This document shows positions 1 through 12,183 of a DNA stretch of 64,000 bases, one piece after another. Positions within the stretch are counted from its first letter, which is position 1; every line of letters begins with the position of its first letter. A program made the translations under genes and the position numbers. A model generated the notes under the pieces. It saw only the letters and a program-made list of their open reading frames with translations. It was not told the origin of the DNA and made no database searches. The stretch is from a bacterium (GTDB lineage: Bacteria; Planctomycetota; UBA1135; UBA2386): positions 62,001-126,000 of the forward strand of contig JANSXC010000015.1 of the NCBI GenBank assembly GCA_024743115.1, in the 5' to 3' direction.

Positions 1-1551
1 GCCACGGCCATGGACATCATGCACATGCCGGGTGGCAACGGGCGCCGGCTGTGGTTCGCCAGGGAACGGTGGTCTTCGGCCAGCGATGCCGACATCTGGA
101 TGTCGCGGTCCGACGACAACGGCAACAACCTCGTGTCCGTCTTCAACGACATCTCCGCAACGTGGTCGACTACGGGCCCGAGCCTCGGTCGGCACCAACG
201 AAGTGGTTACGCCCTGCTAGCCTTCGCGCGGCACTTCAGCAACGACCTGCGCCGGATTCGGCTGCACCGCCACGAGCGCAATGACTTCACTCTGAATCAA
301 TCCGTATTCTTCGTGGACACCGGAGTGGATCACGGTTGGCGCCCTGACGTCGCCATCGAGCTGGATCCCCTCGCGCCGCGTTTCCTGCTCGTCGTTTTCC
401 AGGTCGAGGATGACGGTGTGACGTTCTCCGAGTCACAGACGAGCGAGATCAAGGCGGCGCTCGTCGACCTCAACAACGAGGCGGCGGGCTCGCCGTTCGA
501 GATCGCGACGTCCAGTCTGGAGGACTTCGAGCGGCCAACGATCGCGGGCAACGAGAGCGGGAGCGCCGAGTTTGCCGTCGCGTATCAGGTCATCGGCAAT
601 ACCACGAGTCCGCATCGGGACTGGGATGTCCAGATGCGACGAACCGATCGCTCGGGCACCTTGTCGGCGGCTTGGACGACGGGGTTCCGTTCCGGCTATC
701 ACGAACTCGCCCCGCGATTGGCCGGCCACGACGAACATGTCGTGCTAGCGTTCACGCGGGCTGATCCGGCGGACGTTGGTCCGCGCCCGACGAGCAGGAA
801 CGGCGACCGTATCCTGGCCCACTCGATGTCGTGGGGCGGTGGCTCCTGGTCCTCGCTGCACACTGCAGTGCACGACGTGCAGCAGGATCCGCGGCTCGAG
901 CTGAATGGCCTGGGCTTCGATCGGGCGACGCGGAGCCATGCGGTCATGGCGTTCCGGAGTACCGCGACCGAGAACATCTATCTGCGGGTGCTCGGCTATC
1001 GAATGCAGCAAGTCACGGCCGAGGTCGTGCATTTGTCCGGCGGCAATCCGACGAGTGCGGGTGTGGTCGCGTACGACGCGAGTGCAGACGACTACCTGGT
1101 CGCCTACGGCGTCGACACGGCGTTCTATCCTGCCAACGTCGATCGCTATCAGCACGTTGCAGCGCCATTGCCGACGACGGGCGGCCTCGGCTGCAGCGCG
1201 GCCTCGTTCAGTTGGATCGGCAGCCAGCTCATCGGCGATGAAGACTGCCGCGTTCGGTTGGACGGACTGTCCAACGGCGCGCTCGGAACCGTGCTGGTCG
1301 GGCTCACGCCGATCAACCAGCTGATTACCGGAGTCCCCGTGGTGCAGCCCGGTTGTTGGTTGAACGTGCCGAACACGGGCGCTGGCGCGCTGGGCACGAT
1401 GCCGTTCGGGTTCGGCCCGACGCTGCTCTACGACTTTGACCTGCCCGAGTGGCTGCCGCCGCTGACCCTCTACTTCCAGGGTGTGCACTTCGACGCGGCG
1501 AACACCACCGTGGTCACGACCGAGCGCTTCGCCGTGCCGGTCGTGAAGTGA
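1..1551 (+). CDS. Secreted hypothetical protein, 5'-truncated by window edge; paralog of the next gene
   Basis: ORF open to the window start (codons before ATG at 10 have no stop). Aligns to aa ~255-768 of the 1643-3949 product (ISATWSTTGPSLG/ITASWSTIEPSLG, WRPDV, VAYQVIGN, GFGPT...FQGVHFDAA). Confidence 0.8.
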   Translation, partial: ATAMDIMHMPGGNGRRLWFARERWSSASDADIWMSRSDDNGNNLVSVFNDISATWSTTGPSLGRHQRSGYALLAFARHFSNDLRRIRLHRHERNDFTLNQSVFFVDTGVDHGWRPDVAIELDPLAPRFLLVVFQVEDDGVTFSESQTSEIKAALVDLNNEAAGSPFEIATSSLEDFERPTIAGNESGSAEFAVAYQVIGNTTSPHRDWDVQMRRTDRSGTLSAAWTTGFRSGYHELAPRLAGHDEHVVLAFTRADPADVGPRPTSRNGDRILAHSMSWGGGSWSSLHTAVHDVQQDPRLELNGLGFDRATRSHAVMAFRSTATENIYLRVLGYRMQQVTAEVVHLSGGNPTSAGVVAYDASADDYLVAYGVDTAFYPANVDRYQHVAAPLPTTGGLGCSAASFSWIGSQLIGDEDCRVRLDGLSNGALGTVLVGLTPINQLITGVPVVQPGCWLNVPNTGAGALGTMPFGFGPTLLYDFDLPEWLPPLTLYFQGVHFDAANTTVVTTERFAVPVVK

Positions 1552-1642
1552 AGTCGACCCCAACCCGAGCAAGTGAGACGAGCCGGGTCGTCGTGCAACA
1601 AGGGAGCGCGGCGGCTCGGTTCCATTCCGAGGAGGACCATCC

Positions 1643-3949
1643 ATGAACTCAATCATCCATTCGACTCGCTTCGTCGGCGCGATCATCGTCGCGTTGCTCG
1701 GATGCGTGACGGCACAAGACGCGCGGCCGGCGTCGACGAGGCTCTCCGGGTTCGGGCCGCATATCGTGCCGATCCATACCCAGGCATCGGACGAGGGGGT
1801 CGAGTACGGGATCTGGGGAGCGGGGCGGCGATACAAGGTGTCGTTCCACGACGGCATGACGTTCGTGCCGTACCTCGGGCGCGACTACCCGGTCGCGCAG
1901 TCACTGCAGTGGCGGACGCGGTCGGTGCGGATCGGCGAACACCTGCTTTACGAGCGCCAGGGGGCGCCACAATTGACCCATACCGACGAGCGGGCCGAGT
2001 TCGATCTCGGTGCGATCGTCGAGGCCTACGACCTGCGGGCCGACGAGGTCGAGCAGACCTTCGTCATCGCCGAACGACCGGCGGAAGCCGGTGACCTCGT
2101 CGTGACTGGAGTCGTGGAATCCGCGCTTGCAGGGCGGATGGAGCAGCCCGGCGGGCATGCAGCGATCGAGTTCGTCGACAGCGAGGGGCGGCCCATCGCG
2201 AGTTATGGTGCCGCGACGGCCATCGACGCACGGGGGCGCCGGCAGGCCATGACGACGACGATCGAAGGTGACGTGGTTACCCTGCGGCTCGATCGCGAAT
2301 GGCTCGAAGCGGCGGCTTTCCCGCTCGTCGTCGATCCCCTGCTCGGCGTGCTGTACAGCTGGACGGGTTTGGCCTTCGACGAGACCGATCTGCTGCGCAC
2401 CACGGTTGGCGTCTCGCACAACATCTGGCACGTCGCGACCTACTGGACGTCGCAAACGGACGCGGATCTGCGGCTGCAGCGAACGAGTGACAATGGCGTA
2501 GGGGCGGCGTGGATGTACACCGACATCACGGCGTCGTGGTCGACGATCGAACCGAGCCTCGGGCAGCACCGCGGCGACGTCTCGGTGCTCGCCGCGTTCT
2601 CGCGTCATTTTCACGGCAGCAATACGCGACGGGTGCGCTTCCACAAGCACTCGATCGCCGTGCTCGCGCAGCAGACGCACTGGACAGCGATCGATGTCGG
2701 GGGCAACCAATCTTGGCGACCGGACGTCTCGAGTAGCCTGCATCCCCAGGCACCCAACCAGCTGCTCGTGGTCTTCCAGCAGGAGAACCTGAGCACCTTC
2801 GCGCCGACGTTGACGAGCCACGTCCGCGGTTCGTTGGTCGATCTCGCTGGCAACGGCACGGCCGGGACCACGTTCCCGATCGCCGACGCGCCAGGCGAGG
2901 ACAATGAGCGCCCTGACGTCGGCATGATCCGTACGGGCGGACCGTGGACCGTGGCCTATCAGGTCATCGGCAACAGCCCGCTAGTGAGCCCGCACCTCGA
3001 TTGGGATGTCGAGATCTGCCGCGTCGATCGACTCGGCAACGTTTCGGCTCCGACGCGGGTGCTCAGTTCGGTCCACGCGCACGAGATCGCGCCGCGCGTC
3101 GGCGGCTTCGACGACCGTTTCCTGATCGTGTTCGCGTCCGGGGACGTAGCCGAGTTGGGGGGGCGGCCGGATTCTCCACTCGGTCGACGGATCGGTCGGC
3201 GGGGCTACGAATGGGCCGGCGGAACCCTGTCTTCGCCCGGTGCGACCTGGTTGGCTCCGGCCAGCGGATCGTCGGAGTGGGAACTGACGGGCGTCGCGAT
3301 GGACAGTCGTTCGGGCAGTCACCTGCTCGTGAGCATGATCGATCGGACACGGCAGGATGTCTGGATGCGCCTGTGTCATTGGGGTGGCGCCAGTCTGGGG
3401 GCCTTCGTCGTGGAGGCTTTGCCCGCATCGAGTCGAGCTTTCGGTGGCGCCGTGGCGTTCGATGCGAGCGCCGGGCGCTTCCTCATCGGGTTCACGGAGC
3501 GCACCCTCACGAGCACCTGGAACCATGTCGAGCTCTACGCTGGCACCCCAGCGCCAGCGCCGATCGACACCGGTCCGAGCTGTGGCTCACCCGCACAGGT
3601 CGAATGGGCCGGCAGTCAGTTCCTCGGCTCGGAGGATTGCGGCGTGCAGCTGACTGGCGTTCCCAACGGCGCGCTCGGGGTCGTGGTCGCGGGCCTCGCG
3701 CCGTTCTCCGCGCCGCTCGCCGGCGTGCCGCCAGTCCATCCGGCTTGCTGGGCCCTCGTCCCGAACACCGGCGCGACCTCTCTGGGCGCCCTGCCGTTCG
3801 GTTTCGGACCGACGATCACGACGAGTCTGCCGCTGCCGTGGCAGCTGGGCCCCATGTTCTTGTTCTTCCAGGGTGCGCACTTCGACGCCGCCGGGAACAC
3901 GGTCTACACGACGCAGCGGCTCGAGGTTCAGGTCGTGCGCTACCAGTAG
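1643..3949 (+). CDS. Secreted hypothetical protein (768 aa) with conserved C-terminal module
   Basis: Long ORF with N-terminal hydrophobic signal; paralogous to upstream ORF. Confidence 0.85.
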   Translation: MNSIIHSTRFVGAIIVALLGCVTAQDARPASTRLSGFGPHIVPIHTQASDEGVEYGIWGAGRRYKVSFHDGMTFVPYLGRDYPVAQSLQWRTRSVRIGEHLLYERQGAPQLTHTDERAEFDLGAIVEAYDLRADEVEQTFVIAERPAEAGDLVVTGVVESALAGRMEQPGGHAAIEFVDSEGRPIASYGAATAIDARGRRQAMTTTIEGDVVTLRLDREWLEAAAFPLVVDPLLGVLYSWTGLAFDETDLLRTTVGVSHNIWHVATYWTSQTDADLRLQRTSDNGVGAAWMYTDITASWSTIEPSLGQHRGDVSVLAAFSRHFHGSNTRRVRFHKHSIAVLAQQTHWTAIDVGGNQSWRPDVSSSLHPQAPNQLLVVFQQENLSTFAPTLTSHVRGSLVDLAGNGTAGTTFPIADAPGEDNERPDVGMIRTGGPWTVAYQVIGNSPLVSPHLDWDVEICRVDRLGNVSAPTRVLSSVHAHEIAPRVGGFDDRFLIVFASGDVAELGGRPDSPLGRRIGRRGYEWAGGTLSSPGATWLAPASGSSEWELTGVAMDSRSGSHLLVSMIDRTRQDVWMRLCHWGGASLGAFVVEALPASSRAFGGAVAFDASAGRFLIGFTERTLTSTWNHVELYAGTPAPAPIDTGPSCGSPAQVEWAGSQFLGSEDCGVQLTGVPNGALGVVVAGLAPFSAPLAGVPPVHPACWALVPNTGATSLGALPFGFGPTITTSLPLPWQLGPMFLFFQGAHFDAAGNTVYTTQRLEVQVVRYQ

Positions 3950-4053
3950 CGTCGACACGCGGCGGAAATCCGAGGTCGCCGTGACGCGCGGCCGGAGAGG
4001 GCGTCCTTCCGGCGCCAGGACTCTGGCCACCGCTCACCTTCGCGTCAAACGTC

Positions 4054-5280
4054 ATGCTTCGACTCTTCCGATCGTCCGTCTTCTCGGCTCTCGCGACCCT
4101 GAGCCTGCTCGCCACGGCGAGCCAGCAGCTCCCGGCGCAGGACAACATCCTGATCTTCGGCAACAGCATCCTGTTCGGGCCGACGGCGGGGTATCTGACC
4201 GATCTCGTGACCCAGACCGGGGCGCCGACGCCCAACGTCGTTCCGGCGCTGTATGCGAACGGCACGACGACCAACTACGTCAACAACCAGGGTCTGATCG
4301 GGTCGAGCTTGCCGGCGGGGCAGAGCTGGGATGCGATGATCGTGCAGGGTGGCACGCTCGAGACGACGGACTTCATGGGGCAGCCCGCGGCGTTCCAGAC
4401 CAACATGCTGACGCTCGCGAACACCTACTTCGCGCACAGTCCACAGGGTTTGTTCGTCGGTCACGAGACCGGCGCCGATCATCCCAACAGCTCGCGTTAT
4501 CCGAGCTGGTTCGACGATGCTGCAGAGTGGCTCTCGTTCCCGCAGGCGGCGTACGCGGAAGCAGCGGCGGCCATCGACGAAGCTCATCCGGGGGCGCCTG
4601 ACGTCCGCATCGCGAAGCAGGGAACGTGCTGGGCCAACACGATCGGCTACGGCTTCCTGTTCTACGAGTCGGACCTGCATCACCTGAGCACGCGCGGCAA
4701 GGTGCTCGTTGCCTGCCTCTACTACATCGCGATCTATGGCGGCCGCATCGAGGACATTCCGATCGACTTTGCGAGTTCGACGCCGCTCGTCACGCGCCTG
4801 CTCGCAGACGGCATCGACGAAACGCAGTGGGATCGCATCGTCGGCTACGCCGACCGCTCACAGCCGCGTGACTCACGGCCGTTCCCCGGCAGCGACAGTG
4901 ACTTCCAGATGCGGGTCGGTATCAACGCGAACGTCACGAACCTGACGTCGACGAAGACGGCGACTGCGGGGGATACCGTGAACATCCGGCTGATCTCGCC
5001 GCTCGACGCCAACGAGTCGGCGCCGGCGGGTGTGTTCTACCAGTGGCTGCCGACGGGCGCCCTCCCGAACGCCGGCTCGATCCCCGGGCTGCAGCTCGAT
5101 CGCTCGCTGATGGTGTCATGGTTCTCGGTTCCGGATCTGACCGGTGGCGTGGTGACGCAGACCATCCCGAACGGCATGGCGGGCATGAGCCTCTGGATCC
5201 AGGCCACGAGTCGTGGGCCGGTGGGGTCGACGCAGTTCCCGCTCGCGCTCAGCGACGCGCAGGTGATCGAGATCCAGTAG
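4054..5280 (+). CDS. Secreted SGNH-hydrolase-like protein
   Basis: Signal peptide, ILIFGNSI block near N-terminus and ESDLHHLS (DxxH-like) block; 408 aa. Confidence 0.6.
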   Translation: MLRLFRSSVFSALATLSLLATASQQLPAQDNILIFGNSILFGPTAGYLTDLVTQTGAPTPNVVPALYANGTTTNYVNNQGLIGSSLPAGQSWDAMIVQGGTLETTDFMGQPAAFQTNMLTLANTYFAHSPQGLFVGHETGADHPNSSRYPSWFDDAAEWLSFPQAAYAEAAAAIDEAHPGAPDVRIAKQGTCWANTIGYGFLFYESDLHHLSTRGKVLVACLYYIAIYGGRIEDIPIDFASSTPLVTRLLADGIDETQWDRIVGYADRSQPRDSRPFPGSDSDFQMRVGINANVTNLTSTKTATAGDTVNIRLISPLDANESAPAGVFYQWLPTGALPNAGSIPGLQLDRSLMVSWFSVPDLTGGVVTQTIPNGMAGMSLWIQATSRGPVGSTQFPLALSDAQVIEIQ

Positions 5281-5382
5281 CGCCGCTGGGTCGGTCATGC
5301 ATGGCCCGGGCGGGCGGCAGATTCTGCGAACGCTGCGGCGGGAACTCTCGCTTCCCGGTGTGAGCCCCTGCTCGCACATCCC

Positions 5383-7884
5383 ATGACCAAGATCACTACC
5401 TGTGCGGCCGCGCTGTCGGCTGCGTTCCTGTTGTCCCCTGTGTTGCTCGCCCAGGACGTGGCCTGGGCCTGGGTCGCACCCGGCTCCCAACCCGCGACAT
5501 TCGTCCCGGCGCAGTCCTGGCAGTATTCGTCGACGGGTTCGACGATCACGGTGACGCGTGACGCGTCGCAGGCCAATCGGTTCACGGTGCGGGTCCCGGG
5601 AATGACCGCGATCGGTGGCGTCGTGCACGCCACGGCCCATGGCGGCAACCATACGGCCGTCGTGAACAGTTGGAGTTTCCTGAGCGGTGAGCTGCGTGCG
5701 ACGATCGAGTTGTTCACGCCACTCGGTGGGCCCGCGGACAACGCGAACTTCTCGTTCTCCTACGAGAAGGAGGGCGACCCGGATGCGCGGCAGGCTCACA
5801 TGTGGGCCAACAATCCGACGGCCGCGTCCTACACGCCGGCAACCGCCTATCTCTGGAACGGCAATCGCGCGAATCCGACGATTACGCGCGCTTCGACGGG
5901 GGTCTACTCGGTGCTGTTGCCGGGGCTCGCCAACAACAGCACGCACCGCGGGCATGTCCAGGTGACGCCTTGGGGTAACTCGCTCGTGCGCGCCAACGTC
6001 GCGGGTTGGACCAACTCCGGTAATGACCTGGTCGTGACGGTTCGCACCCATGCGCCTGGTGGTGTGCTCGCCGACTCCGCCTTCGTCCTGTCGTACAACG
6101 AGACCGCGGTGCCGATCGACCCCAACGAGGGTTCGGGTTCGCACGTCTTCGCCAACTTCGCGACGGCGGAGAAGTACTCACCGCTTGCGACGCATCGCTT
6201 CAGCAATGGGCAGAACGGCCCGCCCGGGGCGGAGACGGTCGAGCGGGTCGGCATTGGCCAGTACATCGTGAGGCTGCCGAGCGTCGTCGGAGCGGTTAGC
6301 TCGAACGCGCAGGCTACGACCTACGGCTTCTCGAACTACTACGCGACGATTCGCAGCTGGAACAACGATCCGTGTGGCGGCGCGCGAGTGCGCGTCGAGA
6401 CCTACACGAACATCGGTGCGCCCGTCGATACCCGCTTCGTGCTGCGCTACATGACGAACCGTCCGGCGGTGCAGCCCGATATCGCCTGGGCGTGGTGCGT
6501 GCCCGGCAACTCGACGGGCACGTTCACGCCGTCCTCGAGCTATCAGTACACGAGTAACGGCACCACGATCACGGTGACCCGGAACAGCACGACGCCGAAT
6601 GTCTACACGGTCCGGATTCCCGACATCGCACCGGTCACCGGTGGCTCGTTCCATGCCTGCTCCTGGGGCGGCAACCACACGACGGTGATCAACAGCTGGA
6701 TCCGTTCAGGGGACGACATCGTCGCCACCGTCGAGACGTTCACGCCGTCGGGCGTGCCGATCACGACCGGCGCATTCAACATCTACTACCGCTTCGGCGG
6801 CAGCAGTGAGGCGCGAGAAGCCTACTGCTACGCCAACCAACCGAGTGCCGCGAGCTACACGCCGCCGGCCACGTGGTCCTGGAACGGCGATCGCGGTGCG
6901 CCGATTGTCACGCGATCCGGCCCGGGCACGTATCAGGTCCGGTTCCCGAACCTTGGCTCGACGAGTGGCGAGGGTGGCAACGCACAGGTGTCGCCCCATT
7001 CGTTCGGAATGCTGCGCGCGAAGGTGACGTCCTGGTTCACGAGCGGTTCCGACGTTCTCGTCAATGTCGCGACCTACAACGCCGCGGGCAACCGCATCGA
7101 TGGCCGTTTCGTGTGCAGCTACAACGAGGTCGCTTCGCCGATGCCGATCGGCCGTGGCTCCGGCGCGCACGTCTGGGCCAACAATCCGACGGCCGCGACC
7201 TACACTCCGAACGCGACCTACACGGACAGCAACGGCACGCTCGGCCCGGACAATGCCGAGACGATCACCCGCCTCGGCAACGGCCGCTACCGCGTGCATC
7301 TGCCCAACGTCGCGCCTTCGGGCAGCTCGACCGTGCAGGTCACGGGTCACGGTTCGAGCCCGACGTTCGCGCGGGTCGAATCCTGGGTTGGGGGCTCGCC
7401 GACCGGCACCTATGTCACGGTTCGCACGTTCAATGCGAGCGGCGTCTCGACGGACGCGACGTTCTCGTTGTTCTACCTCACGGATCGCCCGGCGGTCGAA
7501 TCCGCGACGAACACGTCGATCGGCACCAGTTGTAACGGCATCAGTCTCGCCGCAGCGACCCGCCCTGTGCTCTGTCAGGACTGGCTGCTCGATGTCGGCA
7601 ACGTTCCGGCCAACGCCGTGCTCGGCTTCATCCAGCTCGACCTGACGAACCCGAACTTCACGATCGGTTCCCAGGCGCCCGGCTGCACGATCTACACCAA
7701 TGGTGCAGTCACGGTGTTGCTGTTCCTGCCGATTGGTCGACCCGCGTTCCGCCAGTTCATCCCGAACGACCCGGGGCTGATCGGGGTGTCGCTCTACGCC
7801 CAGGGTGGCGCGTTCGTGCCTGGCCTCAACGCCTACTCGCTCGCCGCGAGCAATGGCGTGCGCGGCACGATCGGCGACTACTGA
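5383..7884 (+). CDS. Secreted repeat protein with six ~110-120 aa units arranged as two triplets, plus C-terminal module
   Basis: 833 aa ORF, signal peptide ending LLAQ, internal repeats visible by eye (ANNPTAASYTP, GGNHTAVVNSW/GGNHTTVINSW). Confidence 0.85.
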   Translation: MTKITTCAAALSAAFLLSPVLLAQDVAWAWVAPGSQPATFVPAQSWQYSSTGSTITVTRDASQANRFTVRVPGMTAIGGVVHATAHGGNHTAVVNSWSFLSGELRATIELFTPLGGPADNANFSFSYEKEGDPDARQAHMWANNPTAASYTPATAYLWNGNRANPTITRASTGVYSVLLPGLANNSTHRGHVQVTPWGNSLVRANVAGWTNSGNDLVVTVRTHAPGGVLADSAFVLSYNETAVPIDPNEGSGSHVFANFATAEKYSPLATHRFSNGQNGPPGAETVERVGIGQYIVRLPSVVGAVSSNAQATTYGFSNYYATIRSWNNDPCGGARVRVETYTNIGAPVDTRFVLRYMTNRPAVQPDIAWAWCVPGNSTGTFTPSSSYQYTSNGTTITVTRNSTTPNVYTVRIPDIAPVTGGSFHACSWGGNHTTVINSWIRSGDDIVATVETFTPSGVPITTGAFNIYYRFGGSSEAREAYCYANQPSAASYTPPATWSWNGDRGAPIVTRSGPGTYQVRFPNLGSTSGEGGNAQVSPHSFGMLRAKVTSWFTSGSDVLVNVATYNAAGNRIDGRFVCSYNEVASPMPIGRGSGAHVWANNPTAATYTPNATYTDSNGTLGPDNAETITRLGNGRYRVHLPNVAPSGSSTVQVTGHGSSPTFARVESWVGGSPTGTYVTVRTFNASGVSTDATFSLFYLTDRPAVESATNTSIGTSCNGISLAAATRPVLCQDWLLDVGNVPANAVLGFIQLDLTNPNFTIGSQAPGCTIYTNGAVTVLLFLPIGRPAFRQFIPNDPGLIGVSLYAQGGAFVPGLNAYSLAASNGVRGTIGDY
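5455..7500 (+). repeat. Two tandem ~1023-bp triplet repeats (A-B-C / A'-B'-C') inside the CDS
   Basis: DVAWAWVAPG at 5455 and DIAWAWCVPG at 6478 (341 codons apart); B/B' = ARQAHMWANNPTAASYTPATAYLWNGNR / AREAYCYANQPSAASYTPPATWSWNGDR; C/C' = GSGSHVFANFATAEKYSP / GSGAHVWANNPTAATYTP. Confidence 0.85.
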
Positions 7885-7902
7885 GCCGCGGTCGCGGCTC
7901 AG
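7881..7902. terminator. Perfect 10-bp inverted repeat at the convergent gene end
   Basis: ctgagccgcg-gt-cgcggctcag, overlapping the stop codon of the 5383 gene; no T-tract follows. Confidence 0.4.
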
Positions 7903-7988
7903 ATCAATGTCACACCGGATCGCGTTCGTGGAATAGCCCGGGGACGTGAGGCCGGCGGCCGTGTCGAGCGCGAGGCCGAGGGCGGTCG

Positions 7989-9160
7989 CTACTTCGACAG
8001 ATCGAACGCGATCAGGTTGAGGTCGGGTGAGTCGTTGCGCAGCGCCTGGGTCAGCAGATAGCCGCGGTCGCCCGCGACAGCAACGGTCGGTGGGTTCCCG
8101 AGTGTGCCGTGGCGGCGACGTTGCCAGATCCATGCGAGTTCGCCGTTCGTCGATACGCGGGCGGCCCACGCGCTCGCAGCGTCGTTGTTGCCGTCGTAGG
8201 CGGAACCGCCGATCAGCCAGCCCCGATCGCCGATCGAGCCGACGCCCGAGATCACGGTTTCCTTGCCGAGGCTGACCTCTTTCTGCCACTGGATCGCGCC
8301 GCCCTTGTCGCAACCGATGAGCAGGCCGCGGCGATCGCGGAACGGGCCGATCGATGCCGTGCAGAGCAGGTTGCCGTTCGGTAGCTCGGCGATCCCGGTC
8401 AACGCCACTTCGGCGATCGCCCCGAGAGTGATGGCGCGCGGTTCCTGGCCGAGCTTGAAGTGGACGATCTCGTGCTGGCTGTCGACGCTGCCATGGCGTT
8501 CCCCGTAGCTCACCGCCAGCAGGATCGAGCCGTCCGCGCGGAGCTGCCCGGTGCCGCCGACGTACGCGTTCTTGCCGGGGTGTTCGTGCAGGATCTCCGT
8601 CGGGGCGGTCAGGTCGGAAGCGAAGTGCAGGGCGTGGACGCGATACCCGTCGTCGCCTGACCAGCACCCGAAGATCCATGCGCCATCGTCATGGACGAGG
8701 CCGTCGTAGCTGCTGAGGACCGGCAGGGCGCCGACGTCAGTCGCGGGTTTGTCTGCCGTCAGGTCGCCGCGCAGCCGGAAGGCGCGCGTGGAATCACGTT
8801 CGCCCGGCGTGTGGAGCGAGCCGTAAGCGACGAACCCAGCCGCGCGATGGCCGACGCAGATCGTCTCTTCGAGCTTCGGCGGTGCGAGCAGGTTGCCGAG
8901 ATCCGTGGTTCGGGCCGCGATCTGCTGGCCGTCCTTCGCGACGCGAACGAACGTGAGATCTTCGGTCGTCGGTTCGCCGAAGTCGTTCTTGGCCTTTCCG
9001 ACGATCAGGAGTTCTCCGTTCGGCGCGACCGCGAGCGCGGAAGACTCCTCGTTCCCGGGCGTGTCGTAGGCGTTGTCGAAGAGAACGAAGCGATTGCCGT
9101 CAGGGGCGCCACAGCTGGCGAGGAGGAGCAGGAGGGGGGCGGTTCGGTAGGTCGGTCGGG

Positions 9161-9164
<4 letters not shown>
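7989..9164 (-). CDS. Lipoprotein, hypothetical, propeller-like
   Basis: Start MTRPTYRTAPLLLLLASCGAPDG (lipobox LLASC); overlaps rtcR stop by 4 bp (9161-9164). Confidence 0.75.
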
Positions 9165-10762
<1,598 letters not shown>

Positions 10763-10891
10763 GAAGATAAGGAACGATACTAGAGGAGCGTCTCGTGCGA
10801 TCCCGCTGGATTGTTGGCAGGAGTGCGTGGATGACCACAACGAGTTTATGCAAAGGGAGTTATGGGTAACCAATTGCAAATCTTGAAGGTC

Positions 10892-10907
10892 TGGCACGGC
10901 AACTGCT
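10892..10907 (+). promoter_or_regulatory. Sigma-54 (-24/-12) promoter for rtcB operon
   Basis: TGGCACG-GCAA-CTGCT (consensus TGGCACG-N4-TTGCW, one mismatch; GG-N10-GC spacing kept), 47 nt upstream of rtcB ATG and opposite rtcR. Confidence 0.8.
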
Positions 10908-10953
10908 CAAGGGCGGACAGTTCCCGATTCTCCATTCCAAGAGGACTGCTGCC

Positions 10954-12183
10954 ATGACGACCAAGACCTACCGCGAAATCTCGACCGACCACGTGCCCAT
11001 CAAGGCGTGGATCGACGGCGTCTACGCCGAGGACAACGCGATCAAGCAGCTGCGCAACACCGCGCAGATGCCGTTCATCTTCCGTTGGGTCGCCGCGATG
11101 CCCGACGTGCATGTCGGCATCGGTGCGACCGTCGGGAGTGTGATCCCGACGAAGGGGGCGATCATCCCGGCCGCCGTCGGGGTCGATATCGGTTGTGGAA
11201 TGATCGCCCAGCGCACTTCGATGCGCGCGGACCAGCTACCCGATGATCTGCTCGGAGTTCGCGTCGCGATCGAGGCGGCCGTGCCGCACGGCTGGACCGA
11301 TCGCGGCGGTCGCAACGACAAGGGTTCGTGGCAGGACGTGCCCGATGGCGTGCGCGCAGCGTGGGCCGAACTCGATCGCGGCTACCGCAACATCGTCGAC
11401 AAGCACCGTGCAATCGATCGCGGCAAGACGATGGGGCACCTCGGCACGCTGGGCTCGGGCAACCACTTCATCGAAATCTGTCTCGACGAGAACGACGAGG
11501 TGTGGGTGATGCTGCACAGCGGATCGCGCGGCGTAGGCAACCGCATCGGTCGCTACTTCATCGAACGCGCTCAGAAGGACATGCGGACGCATATCCGCAA
11601 CCTGCCCGACAAGGACCTGGCGTACTTCGAGGAAGGCGCCGAGCACTTCGACGACTACGTGGCTGCGGTCGACTGGGCGCAGGAGTTCGCGCGCATCAAC
11701 CGCGAGATCATGATGCAGAACGTTCTCGCCGCGCTGGCGGCGCGGCCAGATCTGCCCGATTTCACGGTCGATCGCCAGACGGCGGTCAACTGTCACCACA
11801 ACTACGTGCAAAAGGAAACGCACTACGACACCGAGGTCTTCGTGACCCGCAAGGGCGCCGTGTCCGCACAGCGTGGACAGCTTGGCATCATTCCGGGTTC
11901 GATGGGGGCGCGGAGTTACATCGTGCGCGGTCGCGGCAACTCGGAGAGTTTCTGCTCGTGCAGCCACGGCGCGGGTCGTGTGCACTCGCGGTCGAAGGCC
12001 AAGAAGCTGTTCACGCTCGACGACCACATCAAGGCGACCGAGGGTGTGGAGTGCCGTAAGGACGAAGGTGTGATCGACGAGATTCCGATGGCGTACAAGG
12101 ACATTGACCGGGTGATGGCGGCACAGGCCGATCTCGTCGAAGTCGTGCACACGCTGCGGCAGGTCGTTTGCGTCAAGGGGTGA
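10954..12183 (+). CDS. rtcB: RNA-splicing ligase RtcB
   Basis: AAVGVDIGCGM, GTLGSGNHFIEI, LHSGSRGVGN, NCHHNYV, GSMGARSYIVRG, CSHGAGR motifs. Confidence 0.96.
   Translation: MTTKTYREISTDHVPIKAWIDGVYAEDNAIKQLRNTAQMPFIFRWVAAMPDVHVGIGATVGSVIPTKGAIIPAAVGVDIGCGMIAQRTSMRADQLPDDLLGVRVAIEAAVPHGWTDRGGRNDKGSWQDVPDGVRAAWAELDRGYRNIVDKHRAIDRGKTMGHLGTLGSGNHFIEICLDENDEVWVMLHSGSRGVGNRIGRYFIERAQKDMRTHIRNLPDKDLAYFEEGAEHFDDYVAAVDWAQEFARINREIMMQNVLAALAARPDLPDFTVDRQTAVNCHHNYVQKETHYDTEVFVTRKGAVSAQRGQLGIIPGSMGARSYIVRGRGNSESFCSCSHGAGRVHSRSKAKKLFTLDDHIKATEGVECRKDEGVIDEIPMAYKDIDRVMAAQADLVEVVHTLRQVVCVKG

Noticed and set aside
6706-8679. 657-aa minus-strand ORF
   Set aside because: Antisense to the 5383 repeat gene; Arg/Asp/His-rich low-complexity composition typical of shadow ORFs in GC-rich DNA; no motif.
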